Below, piece after piece: positions 37,439 through 44,981 of a stretch of DNA of 64,000 nucleotides; the first letter of the stretch is position 1; each line of letters begins with the position of its first letter. A program made the position numbers and the translations under genes. Source of the DNA: Brasilonema angustatum HA4187-MV1 (GTDB lineage: Bacteria; Cyanobacteriota; Cyanobacteriia; Cyanobacteriales; Nostocaceae); the NCBI GenBank assembly GCA_019359695.1, contig JAHHGV010000018.1:1-64000 (forward strand), written 5' to 3'. The notes beneath the pieces were generated by a model, which was given only the letters and a program-made list of their open reading frames with translations, was not told the origin of the DNA and did no database searches.

Positions 37439-38044
37439 AACGGCAGCACGCCCTGAAGAACTTTATCATTTGCCAGTATCCAGATTTAGGATAACTCAGA
37501 TTTTGCACTAGAATTCTCGTGCGCCAAGAAATAAATTTCTTGGCTCAAAGTTCAAGTCCGTTAAAACGGACTGGGTAAATCTTTCAGTCCGTTTTAACGG
37601 ACTTTGGCTATGAGCCTTGAACTTCAGTTCAAGGCGTACTCAGGTGCCAATACGGTTCAGTTAAGACATTTATTCGTTGAGACAGCAGGGGAGATGGGGA
37701 GATGGGGAGTAGGGGAGATGAAGAGTTAACGTCCATTACCATTAGTTCTTTCGCCTCTGCTCCTGGTGCTCCTCTGCTCCTGGTGCTCCTCTGCCCCCCT
37801 GCCTGCCTCAACAGATTAATTTCCTTAACTGAACTGTATTGACTCAGGTGCAGGTGCAAGATCTGAGCGCCCAACGGGCGCGATTAACGCTCCCGCAAAA
37901 TATGAAACAAGCACATTTTTATGATTTTTCTCAAAGCCTTACTGTATAACGGTTCTAAAATGTGCTTGTTAGGAGATAGCAAACATTAAACATGATATGC
38001 CCCTTTTTCCTTTTCCCTATTCCCTATTCCCTATTCCCTGTTCC
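37439..38044. repeat. repeat-rich intergenic region
   Basis: No gene. In order: a hairpin-rich block (37555-37640) with AGTCCGTTTTAACGGACT and mirrored TTGAACTTCAGTTCAA, a 188-bp MITE-like element (37651-37838), and the start of a heptamer tandem array (from 38013). Confidence 0.65.
37651..37838. mobile_element. 188-bp MITE related to the IS4-type element at 41.7 kb
   Basis: The ends TACGGTTCAGTTAAG and CTTAACTGAACTGTA are inverted repeats with one mismatch. The left end is identical to the first 15 bases of the IS4-type element at 41697. The inside consists of G-rich and C-rich short repeats (GGGGAGAT units, CTGGTGCTCCTCTG units), with no coding content. Confidence 0.75.
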
Positions 38045-38056
38045 CTATTCCCTGTT
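38013..38056. repeat. heptamer short tandem repeat (STRR)
   Basis: Six consecutive units of TTCCCTA or TTCCCTG, the class of seven-base repeats known from filamentous cyanobacteria. The array runs across the stop codon of the gene at 38045. Confidence 0.85.
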
Positions 38057-39496
38057 AAGCGTTCCCTTTTTATAAGACTGCCAAATTTTATCCCCTCCCC
38101 AAATCAACATTCCTAAAACAACTCCGAAAAGTAGACTGTAACCAATCGATAAGGTGAAGCGATGAGGAATAGGAGTGGAAAAGGGAGGTAACACGGGGTC
38201 TTCTTTTGTGACGAGGGCGTAACTAGATGCCATAATTCCAGCAGAACCGATCGCACTACCTACGGCGAGAATAGTGATTTGGAGATTGCGATCGCTCTTT
38301 TGTTTCTTATCCTCTGCAATGCGATCGCTCTTCGCCCTATCTATCTCTACACGTCCCCGGATAGAAGCTATAGCTTTATCCAGCAAGCTAGAACCATGAT
38401 GGAAATATCCCAAGTCTGCTTTTATCTGTTCCTGAAAATAAGGACAGTTTTCCAGGCTAAATCTTTCTAATAAACTAATATCTTCATCTTCAAGCATACC
38501 ACTAATTTGTTGCAATCTCTCAGTATAGTTTCGAGAATTTATCGCAATTGTATTTTGGTAATCTTCTAGATATCGCAGTTGATTGGCATAGTCTAATCCC
38601 AGTTTGGGAAGTATTTTTAATTTATTGCTTAATTCCTCTAATTCTTCTTGCGTTAATTGCTGAGTTTCTCCAAACTTTTCTAATGTTTTAATTTCCTCTT
38701 CTATTTTGCTATATTCTTTATTACTGTTTTGATAAACTTCGCGGCTTTGTTGAAAAGCTTTTACGACTTTGGCACGAAAGAAAAATAAATCTAATAAAGC
38801 TTGCTGACAAGAATCAAATTGATCCTCGCTTGTTGTGTCGTTGAAAAACCAAACTAAAATATGACGGTAATTTGTTAATTGACTAAAAAGTCCGTATTCA
38901 AAAATGGGACTACCAAATAAAGTTGCTGAGCGAGCAAATGGAGGTATAGTATAGCCTTGAGGAAAAAAAGCTTTGAGACATTCATCAGCAAGTTCCCTCA
39001 AAGCTTCCTCATTTGGATAATCTTCTTCTGATGGCAACCAAGCAGTTAAGATGAGAGTTTCACCGAGAAAGTTGTTATTACCATTTAAGAGCAAACAATT
39101 CTCTGGGTTGAGTTGACGCAGAAGCTGAATATCGACATCCTCAGTTTTTTGCTCATTTTCTTTTTCTGGACGGTGCAGATTTAACCACAGTCCGTAACTA
39201 TCATAAAGTCTTAGAGGGTAGGCAAACCCGTTGATAGATATTTTTGCATTCTCGAAAGTCACCGCGCCTTCAATCGGGGCAACTTCTGTTTGTTCCTGCT
39301 CTTTGATTAAAGAGACAGTCGGGTTATCTGGTTCCTTTTCTAAATCCAGCCATTGCATCAAGTTGAAATTTGCACGCAGGATTTTGTAGATGATCTGATC
39401 ACAGGTTTGCCAAAGCCAATGTTTATCTTTTTCCTCTGCTTTTTGCAGAACAAAGGCAAATACATGAACATTGGGAGCATAGACTTTCTGACTCAT
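38045..39496 (-). CDS. conserved-looking membrane protein of a CHAT-associated operon (unknown)
   Basis: Protein of 483 residues that I cannot assign to a named family. The N-terminal part (to about 235) is a globular alpha/beta domain with many aromatic residues (AFVLQKAEEKDKHWLWQTCD; GSPIFEYGLFSQL; HILVWFFND). About 240-330 is charged coiled coil. Two hydrophobic helices close the chain, at about 410-432 and 455-472, separated by about 20 residues. A cytosolic domain, long helices and two terminal membrane helices recall CorA-type channels (inference; no GMN motif was found). Its stop lies in a heptamer array. It follows the 114-aa gene by 10 bases, and a CHAT gene stump lies upstream on the same strand, suggesting a membrane effector of a conflict system. 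Confidence 0.75.
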   Translation of the reverse strand: MSQKVYAPNVHVFAFVLQKAEEKDKHWLWQTCDQIIYKILRANFNLMQWLDLEKEPDNPTVSLIKEQEQTEVAPIEGAVTFENAKISINGFAYPLRLYDSYGLWLNLHRPEKENEQKTEDVDIQLLRQLNPENCLLLNGNNNFLGETLILTAWLPSEEDYPNEEALRELADECLKAFFPQGYTIPPFARSATLFGSPIFEYGLFSQLTNYRHILVWFFNDTTSEDQFDSCQQALLDLFFFRAKVVKAFQQSREVYQNSNKEYSKIEEEIKTLEKFGETQQLTQEELEELSNKLKILPKLGLDYANQLRYLEDYQNTIAINSRNYTERLQQISGMLEDEDISLLERFSLENCPYFQEQIKADLGYFHHGSSLLDKAIASIRGRVEIDRAKSDRIAEDKKQKSDRNLQITILAVGSAIGSAGIMASSYALVTKEDPVLPPFSTPIPHRFTLSIGYSLLFGVVLGMLIWGGDKIWQSYKKGTLNRE

Positions 39497-39506
39497 TTTT
39501 TAGGAC

Positions 39507-39851
39507 TTATTTTTTAGGAGGTTCTAACTGTGGATTTTTTTGCCGTTCATCAATAATTTTTTTATAATCTGGGAACTGATTGATTAAAGTTCCTTCTTGG
39601 TTTGCAGGATTGCGCTTTTTGATAGTGATTTCTCTAGCAGCAAACAACACAGCATTTCTAATATCTGGATGTTCTGTACACCAAACGGTAATTGCATCAA
39701 CTGCTTCTGAAAGTGGTTGATTTTCTAATTCTGACAGGGTTTGCTTAATTGTCAATAAATCTTCGCTGCTTTTTTCATCAAAGACAAATCCTTGATTGCC
39801 TACAACTTCTAAAAATGCCTCAAAGATGATGCTAGGTTCATTAGTTTCCAT
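39507..39851 (-). CDS. small unknown partner protein (possible effector-associated domain)
   Basis: Protein of 114 residues, acidic N-terminal two thirds predicted helical (SIIFEAFLEVVGNQGFVFD; EDLLTIKQTLSEL; SEAVDAITVWCTEH) and a basic, proline-containing tail. Helical domains of this size next to CHAT proteases and STAND NTPases often serve as adaptor or effector-associated domains; assigning that role here is inference. The gene ends 10 bases before the 483-aa membrane protein start, so they form one unit, and it follows the truncated CHAT gene. Confidence 0.7.
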   Translation of the reverse strand: METNEPSIIFEAFLEVVGNQGFVFDEKSSEDLLTIKQTLSELENQPLSEAVDAITVWCTEHPDIRNAVLFAAREITIKKRNPANQEGTLINQFPDYKKIIDERQKNPQLEPPKK

Positions 39852-40146
39852 AGGATCATACCTCCATTAGGATTTTAAATCTCGTTCAATCTCGTTTCCA
39901 GGTTCTTACGATATGTCATTGCGAGTGGAACGAAGTGAAACGAAGCAATCGCAAGTGTTTGAGATTGCTACCCTATGGCTGACGCCACGCCTTACGGCTA
40001 TCGGGAAGCCGCTAGCCCCTAAGGGGGCGCTGCGCAAACGCGTCTACACTCCGCTATCGCTCCGTATGTCCTTCGGACACGCTACGCTAACGCAATGACA
40101 ACTGTTCATCTGGACTTGATATGACTGGGAATAAGGCAACCATAAA
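39852..40146. repeat. intergenic palindromic repeats
   Basis: Holds a composite repeat at about 39905-40100, with GCTAGCCCCTAAGGGGGCGC and further bases to 40041 matching 9027-9057 in reverse complement. GTATGTCCTTCGGACACGCTACGC follows, also found inverted at 26704 and 26848. It separates the CHAT gene stump from the 114-aa gene. Confidence 0.65.
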
Positions 40147-40383
40147 CTAACGCCCGATCGCACAAAAACCAGCCCAAGCCTCTGGTTTGCTAAAGGGTTT
40201 TTCATCGTGACGACTATACCATTTTTTGAGACGCGACAAAATAGTTTGCTTGTGTTGTTCATTGATATTTGAGTGCTTTTGAGTCCATTCTATGAGTTCG
40301 GCTTGGGTAGAGTCGCGTAACCAGCACTGCGCCTGACAAAGTGCTTCGGCTATTGGTAAAGAGTCCTGATTGTCGTAAAATCG
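40147..40383 (-). pseudogene. C-terminal remnant of a CHAT-domain protease
   Basis: Read on the minus strand to TAG at 40147, the frame gives FYDNQDSLPIAEALCQAQCW, then LRDSTQAELIEW, a hydrophilic helix, KKWYSRHDEKPF, and ends EAWAGFCAIGR. This is the typical C-terminus of cyanobacterial CHAT proteases (…PF…YWAAFCAIG). About 75-80 codons remain; everything upstream, including the catalytic His and Cys, is missing. The break coincides with the left inverted repeat of the IS1-type element at 40384. It lies upstream of, and on the same strand as, the 114-aa and 483-aa genes. Confidence 0.8.
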
Positions 40384-41111
40384 GGCGTTGCATAGTCGCG
40401 GGATGAATTAGGCTACTAGGGGTACAAATCCATAATGGAGGTAGTGCAGTAACAATCGAATTGATAGCTTAAGCATTTCTTGGGATTTAGAGTAGCAAAG
40501 AGTTTTTCGATGAAGGCGTGCCAGATAATGTCTTAATCTGGTATTTTTTCACATCACGAGTGTCATGTATGTTTTTTTGATTATCTGGTCACAATCATCG
40601 ATAAAACATGGATAAACTGGATATCCATCTGTTACATAAAAATAACATTTCCAACATTTAATAATCTTCCACAGTTTTGCAAAGGTTTTGGCACTACGGT
40701 CACCTAAAATCCAAGCTAAAATACCTGGAAGACCATTATTTACTGCTGTCCATAGCCAAATTTTTTTTTTTACCGACAAAGGTCTCAAGTTCATTCACCT
40801 TAGCTACTTCGGGAATTTCTGAATGTTCCGGCGCATCTGGTAATTTTTCTGCGACTTTTTTTACCCAATTTATTACGGTATTATGATTGACTTCAGTCAG
40901 TCGCTCAATGGCGCGAAAACCAATGCCATTTACATACATGGTTAGACATTGTTGTTAAATTTCATCGTTGTATCCGCGTTTTGAATATGATTCTATAAAT
41001 TTGCGTTCGCAAGAGACACAGATGTAGTTCTATTTACCACCACGATGCCCGTTATTACGGATATGGTTGGATGCACAATATGGACAGTTCATCCTTTAAT
41101 TATGCAACGCC
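40384..41111 (-). mobile_element. decayed IS1-family insertion sequence
   Basis: Perfect 11-bp terminal inverted repeats, GGCGTTGCATA at 40384-40394 and TATGCAACGCC at 41101-41111, bound a 728-bp element, the normal IS1 size. The flanks GTAAAATC and AAAAAATC are similar (6 of 8) and may be a worn target duplication. The content is an IS1 transposase frame. Confidence 0.88.
40408..41092 (-). pseudogene. IS1-family transposase, degenerate
   Basis: Starting at ATG 41092 the zinc-finger part reads MNCPYCASNHIRNNGHRGGK, then a stop replaces Gln. NYICVSCERKF follows, another stop, then the HTH region MYVNGIGFRAIERLTEVNHN. A frameshift in the A-run near 40765-40773 leads to the catalytic part (KIWLWTAVNNGLPGILAWIL; CYFYVTDGYPVYPCFIDD), and a second shift near 40545 leads to ENTRLRHYLARLHRKTLCYS. 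Two stops and at least two frameshifts make it inactive. Confidence 0.88.
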
Positions 41112-41410
41112 AAAAAATCAATTGATTGTGCTGCCCGATGGTAGAGATATTGTGGATGTGATCGCGGGAGCACGGGATCCAAAAAGTGATATTAATTTGT
41201 TCCGAGAGCGGCAATCAGAATTTGACCTGAATCAAAAGTTTAATGGGGATAAAGGTTATGTGGGAGAACCAGCCATAAAGACTCCGCAAAAGAAACCTAA
41301 AAACCAGCAATTAACTCCAGAGCAAAAACAAAAAAATAAAGAATTATCTACAGAACGAATTTTGGTGGAGCATCTCATACGTTTAGTCAAGATATTTAGA
41401 GTGGCGATAA
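41112..41410 (+). pseudogene. transposase C-terminal fragment (DDE type)
   Basis: Frame with NQLIVLPDGRDIVDVIAGAR, DINLFRERQSEFD and KFNGDKGYVGEPAI, then STERILVEHLIRLVKIFRVA, the C-terminal catalytic part of a cyanobacterial DDE transposase of the IS5-like/DDE_Tnp_4 kind. The N-terminal half is absent: homology begins right at the IS1 end, and it stops after RVA where the sequence diverges. A relic of an element older than the IS1 insertion or joined by rearrangement. Confidence 0.75.
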
Positions 41411-41696
41411 GATTGATTGTATGCGTTCAGGGGGTAGCAGCGACGCAACTGGGGAACGCTACGCTAGATTGAGCGGTGCTGAGTACGGGCAGTTCTAATT
41501 TGCTGTGGGCAATCGCGCATGATCGCAGCCCGCACCCAGCACTCCGCTTCGCCGCCCAATCTTCCCCAGTTGCTGAATCACTCGTGGAGGTAATAAAGAT
41601 TTTAGTTTTCGAGTCAGACCTATGCGGAGCGTTGGGCAGCAGGTAATGTATGATCTGAAAAAGTCACCTAAGGAAGTAAACAAGGAGCAGGTTCAT
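41411..41696. other. unassigned DNA between two IS remnants
   Basis: No gene was recognised. A 12-bp perfect inverted repeat GCAACTGGGGAA/TTCCCCAGTTGC lies at 41445-41456 and 41562-41573, which may be the ends of another small element or relic. Confidence 0.4.
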
Positions 41697-43200
41697 TACG
41701 GTTCAGTTAAGGCTCAAAGTCATGTAAATTAGGCATTGTTTCCAAAATTGGAAATTGAGTGTGGTACATCTCAAGAATTTTTCGTTAGTGTCTCCTGATA
41801 TACAAAGTGGTGAGCTGTTGAAAGCAATCGAGATGGCGATTCCCGCTTTTGCCATCGAACAGGCGTTAAGCGAAGCTCTCCGAAGGAATCGCCAATACCC
41901 AAAAACAGGAGGAACGCAAGCGCTCGCTACCAGCGCAATTAGTGGTCAGCCTGGTAATAGCAATGAGTCTTTGGTCTAGAGACTCAATGCGGGATGTACT
42001 CAAAAACTTAATAGATGGGATGTCAGAGGCATGGGTAAAAGTTGGTAAATACTGGCGGGTGCCCTGTAAATCAGCAATTACACAAGCTCGGCAGCGATTA
42101 GGAGCAAAAGTGATCAGCGATTTATTTCATCAGTTGGTAAGACCAATGGCCACAACCGAAACTTTAGGGGCGTTTTTAAATGGGCTACGAATTGTAGTTA
42201 TTGATGGCACCTGTTTTGATGTCCCAGACAGCGAAGAAAATGCTAGAGTTTTTGGTCGTCCGGGTAGCCGTCCTGGTACAGTTGCTGCGTTCCCAAAAGT
42301 AAGATTAGTCATCTTAGTAGAAGCAGGAACACACATAATATTTGATGCAATAATAGTGTCCATATCGTATGGGAGAACGAGTACGAGCGTTTAAATTATT
42401 ACGCTCAGTACAGGGCAGGATGTTATTAATGTGGGATAGGGGTTTACATTCCTATGCAATGGTACATACAACAGTTTCTAAGGGTTGCGATTATGTGGGT
42501 AGAATCCCTGCTAATGTTAAAATTCTGGCAGAAAAACCTTTAGAAGATGGCTCCTATCTATCGTGGATTTATCCATGTGGAAAGCGAAGAAAAAAAGGTT
42601 GTCACCCGCTAGTCGTCAGAGTTATTGAATACACAATTGAGCATCCTGAAAACCCTACTGAACAACTCAGATATCGCTTGATTAGTAGCTTGTTAAACAT
42701 TGAAAAATTCCCGGCACAGTTGTTAGCCAAAGAATATCATCAACGATGGGAAGTAGAAAATACCATTGATGAATTGAAAATCCATCTTTTGGGACGAAAA
42801 ACCCATGTTCGTTCCCAAAAACCACGAGAAGTTGTACAAGAAGTGTATGGTTGGTTGTTGGGACATTGGTCAGTCAGAGTGTTGATGTTTCAAGCTGCAA
42901 CCAGTGCCTCTGTTCCTCCTTTGTGTCTAAGTTTTACAGGAACATTACGGGTCATTGTCGTGCTATTCCTAAATTTCAACGTTTGCAATCACAAAAATTC
43001 CCCCTTTTTTCGATTGGTTAACCGTAGAGATTCTGGATACGTTATTATCCAAACGAATTCACCGTACTAATCCTAGGGTCGTGAAAAAACCTGTATCAAA
43101 GTTTAGTTCTAAAAAGCTAAAACACAGAGGTACTGGAAAACGACTAGAAGCTCCGAAATTTCATATCACTAATCAGCTTTTTAGCCTTAACTGAACCGTA
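41697..43200 (+). mobile_element. decayed IS4-family insertion sequence
   Basis: Perfect 18-bp inverted repeats TACGGTTCAGTTAAGGCT (41697-41714) and its reverse complement (43183-43200) bound about 1.5 kb containing one disrupted transposase frame. No clear target duplication is visible. The ends match the 188-bp MITE at 37651. Confidence 0.88.
41755..43170 (+). pseudogene. IS4-family transposase, frameshifted
   Basis: Begins MSVVHLKNFSLVSPDIQSGE. It is shifted near 41885 and resumes QEERKRSLPAQLVVSLVIAM and then RIVVIDGTCFDVPDSEENAR (first catalytic Asp). It shifts again near 42350 before MGERVRAFKLLRSVQ and LLMWDRGLHSYAM (second Asp), followed by YHQRWEVENTIDELKIHLLG (catalytic Glu, the YREK-like box). 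It shifts a third time near 42945. Three frameshifts inactivate a typical IS4-type DDE enzyme. Confidence 0.87.
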
Positions 43201-43203
43201 TTG

Positions 43204-43673
43204 GCATCGAATGTCAGTGTCCCCATTTTACAGAACACTATAAAATTAATCCAAAAATACAAAAAAACTGCATAATCATCTGCCTTTAGCACCCATAAAT
43301 AAGTAGGCACTATCATGCAGACAATTTTGTTTCAAAACGAACATGGACGAGTTATGCACAAATTATATATAATTCGGATGATTATTTGTAATAAAATTTA
43401 TCTTTGTAGGTTGGGTCGAGCAAAGCGGAATCCTACGTTTCAAATAACACGATTTTTTGATGCGTAAAACCCAGATTACGCAATTCCTATTATTGTAGTA
43501 CAGAAGTATTAGAAAAAGCAATCAATATTCGCTTCTATTACCGAGTAAAAATACTTAAGGACTTTGGCAGACAAACAATGCCCTACTACGACTCTAAATC
43601 GGTAATATGAATGATTCCTAAAAGAGAAAATTATTCAGTCAACTAAGAAATTGACAATTAAGGATAGTCAACA
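43204..43673. other. intergenic stretch before the DUF1822 gene
   Basis: No gene is visible. The first part is flanking DNA of the IS4-type element; about 43410-43440 carries a short repeat-like GTAGGTTGGGTCGAGCAAAGCG sequence of the kind scattered in cyanobacteria. The promoter of the DUF1822-CHAT genes should lie in the AT-rich last 150 bases. Confidence 0.4.
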
Positions 43674-44912
43674 ATGGTATTTACTTCAAATGATCTAATG
43701 GCTATTTTCCCAAATCAGCTATGGTTAGAAATACCTGAACAGGAGCAGGAACACACATGGCAACTTGTAACCAAACAACTATATTCGAATGCAGCCGCCC
43801 GCTGGAATGCTTATCTAAATACTCTTTGTCTAAATAGTTTTCTGGCTTGGTTTCAAGATGATTTTGACAATGGTGATTTCCAATTGCATCAAGAAGCTGA
43901 TTTATCGATTTGGGAAGTTGTCAATGGGACATTTATTAATTTTGGTGAAACTCGTATTGTCTTAATTCCTGATGATAAAAGCAATATATCCGAATTTTGC
44001 ATTCCTCAAGAATGGGTTGATATTACAAACTGGGTACCTGATTATTATTTGGCTGTACAGTTAAACTTAGAAGAGTGTTGGTTACGGGTGTGGGGATACG
44101 CTACGAGGACACAAATACGCGAACAAGCAAGATATGAAGTGATCAGCCGAAGTTACTGCTTGGATGCCGAAGATTTAATTCCAAATATAAACATAATGTG
44201 GGTAGCACAGGAATTTTGTCCTCCTCAGAAACCAGAAGTTCAATTTTTGCCGAGTTTGTTACCTAGTCAAGTCGAAAAATTACTAGAACAACTTAGTTAT
44301 ACAACGTCTTATTCACCCCGTCTAGATGCGCCATTCCCAGAGTGGGCAGCAATAGTAGCATCAGATGAATATCGACAGCAACTGTATCACCTCCGGATAG
44401 AAAACTGCAACCAAAAAATAGTCGAATCTAGCCAGGCTGTAACTGGTAGTAATTTAAGCCTTTGGTTCCAAAATATTTTTACAGCAGGATGGCAGTCTTT
44501 AGATGCACTCTTTGTTCTAGAACAAAGAGATTTCGCTTTTAATTTCCGCAGTAATTCTCTGTTTAACTCGGAGATCAAGATTAAAGGTGTTAAGTTAATT
44601 GATCTCGGAATGCAACTGAGGGAAAAATCAGTGGTGCTACTGCTTGGTTTAACTCGGGAAGCTGATGAAAAAGTATGTATTCGTGCGCGGTTATGTCCAA
44701 CGACTGGAGAAAATTACCTGCCAGCTAATATGAAATTGGTTTTGCTCAGTGACTCGGGAACGGTACTTCAAGAAGTCTGCTCGCGCAGTCACGATAACTA
44801 TATTCAGCTTAAAAGATTTAAACCTTTACAAGGTACGAGGTTTAGTATCAAAGTTTCTTTGGGCAATGTCAGTATCAAGGAAAATTTTGTGCTGGAGGAA
44901 ATTGATGGGTAG
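43674..44912 (+). CDS. DUF1822 family protein
   Basis: Protein of 412 residues matching cyanobacterial DUF1822. It has an N-terminal ARWNAYLNTLCLNSFLAW segment, IWEVVNGTFINFGETRIVLIP, and the central IPQEWVDITNWVPDYYLAVQ with LRVWGYATRTQIRE. The C-terminal region (about 300-410) is beta-rich (GVKLIDLGMQLREKSVVLLLGL). Biochemical function is unknown. In cyanobacteria such genes tend to accompany CHAT proteins and a sigma-like gene, and here the CHAT gene follows 69 bases downstream on the same strand, suggesting a substrate, sensor or regulator of the protease (inference). No membrane helices or signal peptide. Confidence 0.85.
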   Translation: MVFTSNDLMAIFPNQLWLEIPEQEQEHTWQLVTKQLYSNAAARWNAYLNTLCLNSFLAWFQDDFDNGDFQLHQEADLSIWEVVNGTFINFGETRIVLIPDDKSNISEFCIPQEWVDITNWVPDYYLAVQLNLEECWLRVWGYATRTQIREQARYEVISRSYCLDAEDLIPNINIMWVAQEFCPPQKPEVQFLPSLLPSQVEKLLEQLSYTTSYSPRLDAPFPEWAAIVASDEYRQQLYHLRIENCNQKIVESSQAVTGSNLSLWFQNIFTAGWQSLDALFVLEQRDFAFNFRSNSLFNSEIKIKGVKLIDLGMQLREKSVVLLLGLTREADEKVCIRARLCPTTGENYLPANMKLVLLSDSGTVLQEVCSRSHDNYIQLKRFKPLQGTRFSIKVSLGNVSIKENFVLEEIDG

Positions 44913-44981
44913 ATTGCGATAAAATAGACGCGACAAATAGAAAAAAAGTAACATTAATTACACTGTCTTAAGCCCTAACAA

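Noticed and set aside
40044-40262. A 72-codon minus-strand open frame
   Set aside because: It is out of frame with the CHAT-like C-terminal sequence on the same strand and runs into repeat DNA; the CHAT remnant explains the region better.
41495-41683. A short minus-strand frame between the two IS remnants
   Set aside because: No family features; it lies in unassigned DNA bounded by inverted repeats.
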